Assembly: GCF_020283565.1 (NCBI RefSeq)
Contig: NC_060061.1
Coordinates: 23,411,362-23,475,361 of the forward strand
Origin: Trifolium pratense
Lineage: Eukaryota; Streptophyta; Magnoliopsida; Fabales; Fabaceae
Direction: 5' to 3'
Length of the DNA stretch: 64,000 nucleotides
Each line of letters starts with the position of its first letter. Within the stretch, counting starts at the first letter, position 1. The notes under the pieces were generated by a model. It was not told where the DNA came from, did no database searches, and was given only the letters and a program-made list of their open reading frames with translations. Shown in pieces: positions 38,391 to 49,386 of this stretch. The position numbers were made by a program, and so were the translations under genes.

Positions 38391-38970
38391 TGTGGCAAGT
38401 GTGAGTGGTTAAGTCTCACATTGTATAAAAAAGTGGAGGTTGAACACTTTATAAGTGAGAGGACCCATAAACCTAACACCTTAATGTTTTGGGTTAAAGT
38501 ATGGTGTCCAACTCACTTGTAGAATTGTTCTTAGACCCAATGTGGATGATCCTCCTGGCTGCCCCCTCGTGATGACCCAACAGTGGTATCAGAGCCGAAG
38601 GTTCGACGAAGAGTTTGACCAGCTCCTTGTATCGAAAATATTCTTGACAAACGGTGGTCAAGCGACGGGTCCCATTGAGCAATGTGGGTAACGGCGGTAC
38701 AAGTGTAGGATAAAGAAAGTTTCCGCTTGATGGGGGAGCATATCCAAGAATGGATGGACTCACACTTGAGAGGGAGATTGTTGTGGCAAGTGTGAGTGGT
38801 TAAGTCCCACATTGCTTAGAAAAGTGGAGGTTGAACACTTTATAAGTGAGAGGACCCATAAACTTACACCTTAAGGTTTTAGGTTAAAGTGTGGTGTCCA
38901 ACTCACTTGTAGAGTTGTTCTTAGACCCAATGTGGATGATCCTCTGACTGCCCCCTCGTGATGACCAACA
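38391..38970 (+). mobile_element. TRIM (terminal-repeat retrotransposon in miniature)
   Basis: Two direct repeats, 38391-38582 and 38782-38970, both start TGTGGCAAGTGTGAGTGGTT and end CCAACA. Directly after the first is TGGTATCAGAGCC (38584-38596), the primer-binding site complementary to initiator Met-tRNA. GAGAGGGAGATTG before the second is the polypurine tract. The 199-bp middle is non-coding, so it must be mobilised in trans. No matching 5-bp flanks were seen. Apparent frames in it are not genes. Confidence 0.88.
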
Positions 38971-39094
38971 ACAACATAGGCGAAGACGGCCAGGTATAAA
39001 CGTCATAACAAAATCCCTTTTTTCTAAGCACAGCATAGACAAAGACCACCACCAAGACGTCGTCTTCACTTGATCAAAAAGTTGATCACTCTAA

Positions 39095-39748
39095 GGTACG
39101 TACCCGGTACCGGTACTCTGTCTAAAACGGAGTACCCGTGTAACATAGACTATGTTGCATAGGTGCGAGTACGGTACCGGTATCTGGTACTAGTACCGAT
39201 ACGTGGTACGATAATTTTAAAAAAACTAAGGTACAGGTACGCTCGTATAATTTTTATTTTAATATAGTTATATAGTTAAAATAATAAAATTATATTCTTA
39301 AAGCAAATACTTAAATATAAAAAATAGCAAACTTTAAAAGTAGTTATATTGTGGTTTACACGTTTAGGAAATTAGAAATAGTAGTAAGACTATGCGGCTC
39401 TACTTTTAAAAATAAATAAAAAGGAAAGAAGACTGAATCGATTCTAATTTTAAACTAAAGTGAATCTTTATTAAAAAAAAAATAAACAAATAAAAAAATA
39501 ATGGGATTGGAAAGTGTTGCAAAAAAAATGAGAATAGTTTTTTATGAATTATGTACCACGTGTGTACTCTGAGAGTACCACGCGCGTACCCCGGAAGTAC
39601 CACGCATGTACCCGCATGAAAAAATAAAAAAATAAAAAAAACTCGGTACTTTGAGGGTACGTACCATGGGAGTACCATACGCGTACCAGTACCCGATACG
39701 TACCCGGTACCGGTACTCTGTCTAAAACGGAGTACCCGTGCAATATAG
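39095..39748. mobile_element. GTACC-rich TIR element, intact copy plus solo end
   Basis: The full unit spans 39150-39748. Its left end CTATGTTGCATAGGTGCGAG and its right end, complemented, CTATATTGCACGGGTACTCC, are inverted, with ATAGA on both sides (39145-39149, 39749-39753). Just before it, 39095-39148 is a separate copy of the right end only, so a solo end and a full copy sit head to tail. The interior is dense in GGTACCGGTAC and GTACCACGCG words and has no protein. The family is not identified. A second copy lies inverted at 47393-48700. Confidence 0.65.
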
Positions 39749-39759
39749 ATAGAAAGCTC

Positions 39760-39870
39760 ATCATTATTAAACAATCGATTATTCCTTTCCTTCCGGAGGG
39801 TGTCACTAAGGCAATTCATGTAGCTTTTCCTGTTTGAAATGGCATCACCGATGTCTAATTTTTCATTCAA
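39760..39870 (-). pseudogene. LINE reverse-transcriptase tail fragment
   Basis: The minus strand reads DAISNRKSYMNCLSDTLRKE then RNNRLFNN, resembling the W-K-E-R-N-x-R-x-F block at the end of plant LINE proteins. It ends where the GTACC element begins, so that element probably inserted into it. Confidence 0.35.
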
Positions 39871-41612
39871 TTTTCATTTTAATTAGTACCTTCATTTTTT
39901 ATAAAATTCAGAGTTCAAATACACTTATTTTTATCATAGACAAATATCAATGATTAATTGGTTAGAGAGCGGAGAAATTGTTAGCATATGAGATTATCAA
40001 CCTCCTTAAACTATTTCAGCGTCCTAACACATACCATTGATACATGTGTTTTAAGAGCATGCACATCGGTTATGTTTACTATGGCTACACAAAAGCCAAG
40101 AACATTGTTGTCAGGTTCCTTATCGATATTTCTCTTTTACTTCCGTTCTCCAAATCAAAGGCGTTGCCTTGCATAGCAACGTTTCTTTTGCTTCATTCTA
40201 GACTAAAATAATATATAAATATAAAAAAAGTAGTGTTGTATTGTACCAAATAATTGGGAAATATTTTGAGTTTAGTGGACCATTTTAGAATTTTTTTTAT
40301 TATATGGATATTTAAAAAATATGGTTAAGTTGTTTAAATAATTTAGAAGTGTACAATAATATAAAAACTTAAATATGATTCATTTAAAGAACTTAAATAG
40401 GTGTTATGGATGTGGATGAGATTTTGGCTGTCCTATGCAAATTATAACTTTGGTGTCCGTAGAATTATAAATATACAATTTTAAAGAAATGTTAAAAATT
40501 ATACTTTTAATTGTTAGAATCTCTTCGGTAATTTATAATTCTTCAAATAGATTTAATTATCAATATCATATAAGAATCTAAGTCTATTTTAAAATTTAAG
40601 TATAATATATAATTATTTAATTTATCTATTTTAACACGCATGCACTGGTACACGCACATACGTACACAATACAAGAAAATTTTATAATAATTCACCAACA
40701 ATCAAAACTCAAAATAAAGAGAACTTTATATTAATTCACCAACAAATACAAGAAACAAAAATAAAAACATGTCACAATCAAAATAAAAAACATGTAAAGA
40801 AACCATATAAAATAAATCGTGATGCCTCTCACGCAATGCTTATTTAAAGTCATTTGTTTGATTGACGTCCCTTAAGTCTTAAGGTAAAACATAATCTTCT
40901 AGAGCTTCTCAATTTCCTCTAAATCTTCTTTCACCATATGCTCTATGTAAAAACCCTAAACATAATCTTATTAAAACATAATGTTATTAAAAACCCTACA
41001 CATAAATCTATCTATGTAAATGGGAGAACCATTCACTCTTTGTTCATAACTCATTCATATTCATTCTTCCACTGCACTCTTCAAACATACTACATTAAAT
41101 TTTTTTTCAATTTCATTGCTATATATCTTTTTCAGGGGAGCAACAAAAACAACCCCATACAACAATGTTAACATATGAGAAGGTCTCACACTAGTCTGTT
41201 GCTTGATTTTTCAATCCTTTTCAACTCAATCTTACCCTTTCTAATCTTCTTCTTCTTTTCTTGTTTTTGGCTCTTGTTGATATCAAATCTATGTGAATGA
41301 AACAGTTATAACAAAATCATTTAAGGAATCCAAAATTTCAAACCAATCTAAAGTAGTAAAAAGAAGGCATATATTGTGCAGAGAATGCAGAGAAAGTAAA
41401 GGGAAAGATTGTCTCCCATGAAGTTTTTCTCCCATGAAGAGCATATGGTGGAAGAAGATTTAGAGGAAATTGAGAAGCTCAAGAAGGATTATGTTTCACC
41501 TTAAGACTTAAGGGACGTCAATCAAACAAATGACTTTAAATAAGCGTTGCGTGGGAGGCAACTCACGATTTATTTTATATGGTTTTTTTTACATGTTTTT
41601 CGTTTTGATTGT

Positions 41613-42436
41613 TGTTGGAAAAACATGACATAGAATTATTACATTAATATAAATCAAAGAAATATTAGAACAAATAAATATGGTGCATAACAAAATAAAA
41701 TTGAGAAGAAGAAAAGTTTATCGAATTGTTGATTGAGGCGTGCAATCCACTGAGCTTAAGAGTATTTCGTCACCACATGTATGTTAACTGATGCGGTTGG
41801 TCTCATGGCTAATACCCTCCAGAATACAACAGTCACTTCTTGCTAACACCGAACGTGAATTAGCAAGGTATTATAGAACTACTTTTGGATGCTCATGAAA
41901 ACTTAATATTATATGAATGGGTGATGTTAACTTGTGCCTTAAGGGCACATGTTAAGCTATCTAAGAATAGAAATATAGGATTTAATAATACAAAGAATTT
42001 AATGTTTAGAGAATTAAATACATCACAAGTTCAATAAATTTTTTCCACATTTATCTTCTTAACATGTGCCCTTAAAGGCACATGTTAACATTCTCCTATA
42101 TTAATTATTTACACACAATGTTTATTTTCTCTCTTCTTCCCTCTATGTTTCCAAACCCCCGCACGTCTATTATATATATATGATCCATTAAGCCTTGATA
42201 AAGCCAACGATTTTGTTATTAATTAGGATTAAAAGGCATAACCGAAAAACACTTTTAATTAGAATTATAACCGAGTTATGCCCAATAAATAGAAACAGCT
42301 ATATTGACCAAGTAACAAATTAAGTAACGTGTTATTCAAAAAACAAATTAAGTAACGTGCATCAAATCATCAAATGGTTAATAATAAATATATCAAAATG
42401 AACTTTAAAATAAATTATTAGATAAAATATCCAACA
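41613..42436. mobile_element. Solo LTR nested in the foldback right arm
   Basis: Begins TGTTGGAAAAACATGACATA and ends AAATATCCAACA, flanked by ATTGT on both sides (41608-41612, 42437-42441). Removing it restores complementarity of the two foldback arms, which proves the borders. It contains the MITE at 41924-42091. Confidence 0.85.
41924..42091. mobile_element. MITE nested in the solo LTR
   Basis: Ends ATGTTAACTTGTGCCTTAAG and, complemented, ATGTTAACATGTGCCTTTAA. Each end is itself palindromic (GTGCC-TTAAGG-GCAC). The interior is about 100 bp of AT-rich DNA. Confidence 0.75.
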
Positions 42437-42897
42437 ATTGTTACATGTTTTTATTTTTGTTTCTTATATTTGTTGGTGAATTAATATAAAGTTCTCTTTA
42501 TTGAGTTTTGATTTTTGATTGTTGGTGAATTAATATAAAGTTTTCTTGTATTGTGTACGTATGTGCGTGCGTGCACTATAGTGTGTGCATGCGTGTTAAA
42601 ATAGATAAATTAAATAATTATTATAGTTAAATTTTAAAATAGATTTAAATTCTTAAATTCTTATGATCTTGATAGTGAAATCTATTTGAAGAATAAAAAA
42701 TTATTAAAGAGAGATTCTTTTTTTGAACCAAATTAGAGAGAGATTCTAATAATTAAAAGTATAATTTTTAACTTTCTTTAAATTGATATATATTAATAGT
42801 TTACAAAAGCAATAAATAAAACAATAATTAGTATAGGTTGCCATTCTTTTTTTTGGTAAGGGTATAGGTTACCATTCTGAAATGCCGTGATAAAAAC

Positions 42898-42898
<1 letters not shown>

Positions 42899-42986
<88 letters not shown>
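42899..42986. repeat. (ATT)n microsatellite, about 28 units
   Basis: An essentially pure TTA/ATT run of about 85 bp lies just before the first recognisable exon of the RPA-like gene. Confidence 0.95.
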
Positions 42987-43025
42987 CTATGTTAATAAAC
43001 TTTTTTTAAATATATGTGTTACAGA

Positions 43026-44245
43026 ATGGCGGAAAAACACTTTTCGCCTTATCAAGGCGTGCAGAAAACCGTTAATCCATCACTTGGTATTTTTGAGCTG
43101 AAAGATACTTCTAAGCTTGACGATGATTTTATCGGTTTAACTCCAGTAACAACTATTGCGGGACTCAAGGCCTGCAGTGCGGTAGCTGTCAAAACCTTTT
43201 GTCATGTGCAACCGCGACATTTTTTACGACATATAGTTGTGTGTTTTTTAAAATACTGATTGAATTTTCATAATATTTTCAGGAAAAGACCTTTGCAATT
43301 TTTGCTACAGTGAAATTTATAGTCGACGGTAATTGGTGGTACCTATCCTGTGGATGTCATCAGAAGGTGTATCCAGACACACGCATGTACTTTTGCACTA
43401 GGTGCAATAAGCATGTCATCAATGTGTATCCAAGGTTTATTTTATTATATTTATATTTATATTATTATTTTATTACTTAAAAAGGAAACGAGATATTTAA
43501 TGTAGTTGTTTATTTTAATAACAAATAGGTACATCATCAAAATCAGAGTTATTGACTCTACTGATGAGGCAAATTTTGTCATTTTGGATCGTGCTGCTGC
43601 TAATCTCTTCAATAGATCGTGTAATGATATGATTGAAGATTTACAAATGGTATGTAGAATAACTTCGTATAATTATTGTGTTTGTGTTTTTTTTAAACAA
43701 GTAAACATTATTTAAATTGTATATCTTCCAAATAAAATACTAATGATTCTTTTTTTTTTTTTAATTAGGGAAATAACCCAACTGACATTCCAAAAGAGAT
43801 CGGAGATATGGTTCAGACATCATACATTTTTATGGTTCAAACAAGCATTGGTGCTTCCAACGTTTTGGAAAAAAGTTTTACGGTGAAAAAAATTGCTTCA
43901 AACCCTGCTTTGGTGCCCAATTTCAAGGCAAAATATGAAGATTCTGTGGTTAGTGAATCATAAAAATCAACATATTAAAGAATTGATCTTTAATTAATGT
44001 GTATATATATCATATGTAACTCTTTGTTTCTATTGTCATAGATAAAAAACATTGCAAATACTGATGAGATCGTGGTTATCGATGAAGATGAGAATGTGAT
44101 TGTTGATGATGGTGTTACTCCGATATGTGATAGTTCTGCCGTGGAAGCTGGCGACGGTGATTTAGAAAACAATGTTGACCTACTAAAGGACAATGTGCTT
44201 TTTACTCATGCCAAGAGAACATATGCAGCCAATGATACCAACTAA
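43026..44245 (+). CDS. RPA1-like OB-fold/zinc-ribbon protein
   Basis: Five exons: 43026-43181 (the exon may start at 43025 after a TTACAG acceptor), 43283-43434, 43529-43649, 43769-43948 and 44042-44245. All have GT-AG borders and matching phases, giving 270 residues. It matches the C-terminal DNA-binding domain of replication protein A 70-kDa subunit: EKTFAIFATVKFIVDGNWWY (from 53), a zinc-ribbon set C75, C77, C90, C93, then RYIIKIRVIDSTDEANFVIL. A full RPA1 is over 600 residues, so OB-folds A and B are absent. An upstream exon is likely, because the ATG sits right behind a splice acceptor. Such short RPA-like genes are frequent as Helitron cargo in plants. The C-terminal tail (EIVVIDEDENVIVDDG) is acidic. 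Confidence 0.75.
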
Positions 44246-44871
44246 TATGTGGCATGATCTTTTAAGTTATTTTTTACTCATTTTGAGACTTATTTTATTT
44301 GGGATTACTTTCAGTTGATTGTTGTTGAATATTTATGGATGATTTAATCGTGTTTGATTATGGTGTTGTTGGTTTTGGTTTATCATATTTTTTTCGGTTT
44401 GAACCTATCTTATGTCGTGATAATTAATTTTCATGATTATCAATAATGTCATTTTGAGCTTAATTCAATTGACCAAATATATATGAAAATATGTTTTTTT
44501 TCTTCGTTACAAATTTAGACTAAATATGTCTTGATTTTCACTTATATTTGAAATCTGAAAACGTACAATTTTTATGAAGTATGACTTTTTTTTTTAAAGA
44601 AATACTATAGAATATCTGAAAGAAACTAAAAATAAAAATATTGCGTAGAAAATACGCTCTTTCATACTTTTAACATTTTTTTTATGAATATTTGTACAAA
44701 AAGTCAATGATCAAAAAAGTAAAAAAAAAAATTAGTGGTAAAAATAAATTATATAAACACGTTTTTTTTAAAATAAGAAATATTGTACAATGTTCCAAGT
44801 TACTCTCTCCGGACACAAATATAAGAAAAAAACATTTCAAATTTTGGACACAAATATAATGAGGCGTACCC

Positions 44872-45790
44872 TTTCTAAGCCTCATTTAATGCAAATTTTC
44901 AAATGCTTTGCTCACATTCATCCTCACATATTTGTATTTATTGCTCACTAATAATATGTAGTTTTTTTTTCCGGAAATTGTTATTAATTATTTATATAAT
45001 TTTTTTTTACACAAAAAATTCAAATAATCAAATATATAATAATATAATAATATATAAAAGGGAATTGATTATTTACATTCAATACAAATTGATACTATAC
45101 ATTTGAGGCTTATTTTCTAAGCCTCATTTAATGCAAATTTTCAAATGCTTTGCTAACATTCATCCTCACATATTTGTATTTATTGCTCAATTTCAAATGT
45201 TTTGCTCACAATCATCATTCAATATTTGTATTGAATATAGATATTTAAAAAGGAAATATGTTAACTAATTTTTTTTCCGAGATTTGTCACAGCATCTGTA
45301 TTATGACCGAGATTTGTCACTAATTGTAGGATATACTATAAAACAGGAATATATGAGATTGCTCACTAATAATATGTAGTTTTTTTTTCCGGAAATTGTT
45401 ATTAATTATTTATATAATTTTTTTTTACACAAAAAATTCAAATAATCAAATATATAATAATATAATAATATATAAAAGGGAATTGATTATTTACATTCAA
45501 TACAAATTGATATTGCTAGGCATAATTTTTTTTTCCGGCAATTGATTATTCTATATATTGACATTCATATATTTGTCCATTTAATTTAATTTAATTTTTT
45601 TTTCCCGGAAATTTGTCACAACATCTGTATTATATTGATAGACATAATATGTAGTTTTTTTTTTTTCGGAAATTGTTATTAATTATTTATATAATTTTTT
45701 TTTACACAAAAAATTCAAATAATCAAATATATAATAATAATAATATATAAAAAGGGAATTGATTATTTACATTCAATACAAATTGATATT
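44872..45790. repeat. Nested direct repeats, three copies of about 150 bp
   Basis: A block with AATATGTAGTTTTTTTTTCC, then ATTAATTATTTATATAAT and AAGGGAATTGATTATTTACA occurs at about 44940-45090, 45360-45510 and 45645-45790. A second unit, AGCCTCATTTAATGCAAATT onward, occurs at about 44877-44950 and 45117-45189. No protein is encoded. Confidence 0.7.
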
Positions 45791-46847
45791 GATAGGCATA
45801 ATTTTTTTTTTCCGGCAATTGATTATTGATTATTCTATATATTTTTTTTTTTTGGTTTACTATTATTCTATATATTTACATTCATATATTTGTCCATTTA
45901 ATTTAATATGTAATTATGTTTATAAAAAGTAATACTAATGTGGTGATCCTATTTCATAGCAATCAAAGCTGTCAAATTGTGGCACAATAGTATTAAAAAG
46001 GAAATATGTGGGGAAGATTGTTGCTTATAGTTTTTATGCTTTTTTTTTTGGATCGCAAATATGTGGGGATGGTATGGATAAAGTCATTGTTTGTGTCTTG
46101 ATTCAAATCATGTGCATAAAACATTCCTAAATTTTTATTAGGGTAATTTAAAAGGAAACATTTAATTTGACCAAATTACTCATATGTCCTTTTTTTTATA
46201 TTATATTAAAGAGCCACTTTTATATTTTGCACAAAGCCTCATGTTGTCTATCGCGAAGTTTTTCAGAACGTATAAAGATTTCTAAACTTTTCAGGTTATT
46301 TCTTAACACTATAATATACTATTAATGTTCCTTAAATTTCATTTATTATTATTTGTGTATTTTTTTTTTCTAACTTCGTATTTTTTTTTCACATCATTTT
46401 TTTTGCAGTTCAGACTATTATGAATAACAGATGACTATTATGAAACACGCTTCAAAATAATATGTTGAAGTTTCAAATAGTGTTGACAATTGTTTTATTT
46501 ATTTCTCCTGTTGAATCGTTTTTTTTTATAAGAAAACATTTATATTTTGTTAAGGTGGATTATGTATAAGTGGTATACACAACCAACTACAGTGATATAA
46601 AAATAACTTTCATCGATATTATGCGAAGATGCATCGAGATGTGTGAGCTCATGTAGCACAAATCTGTTATTACTTTAAATGAGATTCACCGTTTGATGAT
46701 ATATTTTTGTTAATGGTGTCAATAAATCGTAAGTTTGATTTTCTAAAAATCGACCATTATTTTTTATCATGCGTTTTTTGTTACTCTATTCATCATAATT
46801 TTTATTTATGTTGTAAACAAAAATAAGTAAATTTTTAAAGTTTTGCC
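45791..46847. other. AT-rich, probably internal to a Helitron
   Basis: No gene seen. It lies between the direct repeats and a Helitron-like 3' end, so it may belong to that element. Confidence 0.35.
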
Positions 46848-46875
46848 CCCGTACTTGGCACGGGTATCATACTAG
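46848..46875 (+). mobile_element. Helitron 3' terminus
   Basis: CCCGT (46848-46852) pairs with ACGGG (46860-46864) across a 7-base loop. Ten bases later the element ends in CTAG (46872-46875), followed by T. Helitrons end in a hairpin then CTRR and insert between A and T. The body would extend leftwards, possibly to the RPA-like gene; no 5' TC end was identified. Confidence 0.6.
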
Positions 46876-47392
46876 TTATAAACCAAAAGAACACTATATA
46901 TATAATATGAGTTGTATTTGTTTGTAATAAATGTAAGATTCAATCAATATTCCTAAAATTTTGGAACCATCAAATCAATTAAATAGATTGAGATGATGCT
47001 TTGTTTAAAAAGAAAAAGGGAATGCCTCATGATCTTTTTTTTTTTGCTTGAACTATGTATGCTTCATCATCTTTATATGTTATTTATAATCCATAAGAAA
47101 GAAATACTGCTTTCAAAGATTTTATATTTTTTTTATAATCAAAGATTTTATATTCTGTTGTTAATATAAAAAAAAAAAGTATTTCTGAAGAGAGATAACT
47201 TTTACTTTTGACTAGACCAAGAGAGTTAAAAATTAAAAGGCTAAATTGCACTTTTGGCCCCCTATGTTTCATAAACTTGCGATTTTGACCCACTATGTTT
47301 CAAAATAGCATTTCTGACCGCTATGTTTGGCCCCATTTGCAAAAGGTCAATTTTGACCAAGTCAACACTGATGTGATCTCTGTTTTATCAAT

Positions 47393-48700
47393 TTTTTGTG
47401 TGACAGAGTACCGGTACCGGGTACGTAACGGGTACCGGTATGCGTATGGTACTCCCATGGTACGTACCCTCAAAGTACCGAGTTTTTTTTTTATGCGGGT
47501 ACACGCGTGGTACTTCCGGGGTACGCGCGTAGTACTCTCAGGGTACACACGTGGTACATATTTCATAAAAAACTATTCTATTTTTTTTTTCAACACTTTC
47601 CAATCCCATTCTTTTTTTATTTGTTTATTTTTTTAATAAAGATTCACTTTAGTTTAAAATTAGAATCGATTTAGAGTGACGCCCAGATCCTGATACAGGT
47701 TATACTGTCTGGGGAGTTTATCAGATTCTGACTCATCAGGCCTCAATTACTTTGCATGATGCGGACAACCTTATATGGCACCCCCAGGTTCCGTTGAAGG
47801 TTTCTATCTTTGCGTGGCGCTTATTGCGGGACAGGTTGCCCACGAGAGCCAACCTGGTCACTCGTGGTGTTTTGTCTTCTACTGCTAATACCTGTGTTTT
47901 TGGTTGTGGAGCGGCTGAGTCGGCTTACCATTTATTTTTGTCATGTAGCATTGCTGGATCTATTTGGGACTTAGTTCGTGCATGGGTTGGCATTTCTCCG
48001 GTGGCTTTTACTACTTTGCGTGATCATTTTGTCCAGTTTACAGCTTCCGCAGGTGTATCTCGAGCGCGACGGTCCTTTCTGCAGCTTCTTTGGCTAGTTT
48101 GTGTTTGAGTGATATGGACAGAGAGAAATCATCGCTTGTTCAAAGGCTCAACAGACACACCTAATATTTTGTTGGACAAGATCAAGTTTTTCTCCTTTAG
48201 GTGGTTGAAGCCGACGAGTATCACGTTAGTTTCAAACTACCATAGCTGGTGGTCTAGTCCTTTGTTGTGTTTGGGTCTTGTATGATTTGTCTGTGTTTGT
48301 GTTTGCATCTCTTTGACTTTATTGTAAACTTTTGTAGTCTACCTTGGTACGTCTTGTGCTGGGGAGGTTGTTTGTGTTAATATATTCCATTTTGGCTTCT
48401 TAAAAAAAAAATAGAATCGATTCAGTCTCCTTCCTTTTTTATTTATTTTTAAAAGTAGAGCCGCATAGTCTTACTAGTTACTACTACTCCTAATTTCCTA
48501 AACGTGTAAACCACAATATAACTACTTTTAAAGTTTGCTATTTTTATATTTAATTATTTGTTTTAAGAATATAATTTTATTATTTTAAGTATATAACTAT
48601 GTTAAAAAAAAATTATACGAGCGTACCCGTACCTTAGTTTTTTAAAAAATGTCGTACCAGTACCGGATACCGGTACCGTACCGGCACCTATGCAACATAG
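47393..48700. mobile_element. GTACC-rich element, second copy, inverted and LINE-interrupted
   Basis: It reads from GACAGAGTACCGGTACCGGG to CACCTATGCAACATAG, opposite to the copy at 39150-39748, and lacks the last 36 bp or so of one end. The LINE at 47675-48411 splits it. Confidence 0.7.
47675..48411 (+). mobile_element. 5'-truncated LINE insertion with target duplication
   Basis: The frame from about 47686 reads DPDTGYTVWGVYQILTHQ and LIWHPQVPLKVSIFAWRLLR, the zf-RVT block at the end of plant L1-type reverse transcriptases, with FGCGAAESAYHLFLSC as the Cys/His finger. A TGA at 48106-48108 replaces the Trp of the usual W-x-I-W-x-E-R-N motif, and reading continues as VIWTERNHRLFKGS. A poly(A) ends at 48411. 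TAGAATCGATTTAG (47661-47674) and TAGAATCGATTCAG (48412-48425) flank it. It is 5'-truncated and dead. Confidence 0.9.
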
Positions 48701-49386
48701 GTGTCTTCTCTCTTCTCAATTCCAAAAAATTTCTCAACAAAACATATAACACGATGTTTAGGTCTTGAGTTGAATTATAACAAAACATATAACAGGAACA
48801 AAAACATAACAATAATAACAGTACTGGACATTAAAATAGAACAAAGACACTTTACATGTTGTTGTCGTACTTACGATCTTCATCTCCAACAAAAGCACTT
48901 CTGTTTGGATTGATGGAAAATAATGGAATGGAACAGAGCGGAAATAGTAGGAAGAGAGAAATTGAACAACAAAACTTGCGATTGATTCAAGATAGAAATC
49001 GAACAGCAGACCTTATGATTGATTCACTGTCGAAATCGAACGACTTAATTTGTTTTGAGACTTACGACTGAGAAGAGAGAAATTTTGGGATTGAGAAGAG
49101 AGAAGAAACAAGGTTTTGCGTGTTATTTTTTTATTTTTTTACTGATTTTGTAAATAAATAATATATGGGAATATAGTCTTTTTTATATTTTTTTTAAAAT
49201 TATAAGTGACAAAAAAAAATTGATAGGGGCAGCTGAGTCACTTAAGTGACTTGCCACATCAGCGTTGACTTGGTCAAAATTGACCTTTTGCAAAATGGGG
49301 CAAACATAAGGGGCTAGAAGTGTTATTTTGAAACATAGGGGGCTAAAATCATAAGTTTCTGAAACATAGGGGGGCAAAAGTTAACA

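Larger units (their letters stand above)
40460..42800. mobile_element. Large foldback element with long inverted arms
   Basis: The left arm (about 40460-40943) is complementary to 41438-41612 plus 42437-42800. Shared blocks include TTAATTTATCTATTTTAACA, GAGAACTTTATATTAATTCA and GACGTCCCTTAAGTCTTAAG. The right arm is split by a solo LTR. The 494-bp spacer (40944-41437) shows no recognisable protein. Long inverted arms suggest a MULE-type foldback, but no terminal duplication could be read. Confidence 0.7.
47239..49382. mobile_element. MULE-type MITE hosting nested insertions
   Basis: The left arm begins GGCTAAATTGCACTTTTGGC and the right arm, complemented, begins AACTTTTGCCCCCCTATGTT, so about 12 terminal bases are lost on the right. 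The arms match the element at 24240-25254, including CACTTAAGTGACTTGCCACA on the right. Interior to it sit the GTACC element and, within that, a LINE. Unique sequence at 48705-49120 is its own interior. Confidence 0.7.

Noticed and set aside
38494..39069. Minus-strand frames of 60-93 codons
   Set aside because: They lie in the TRIM LTRs and middle region, with no gag or pol similarity.
42899..42986. A CRISPR-like or other functional repeat array
   Set aside because: It is a simple ATT microsatellite with no spacers, in a plant genome.
47295..47636. 113-codon open frame with RVRNGYRYAYGT-type sequence
   Set aside because: It spans the MULE arm and GTACC-rich element; the protein-like text is a by-product of GTAC words.
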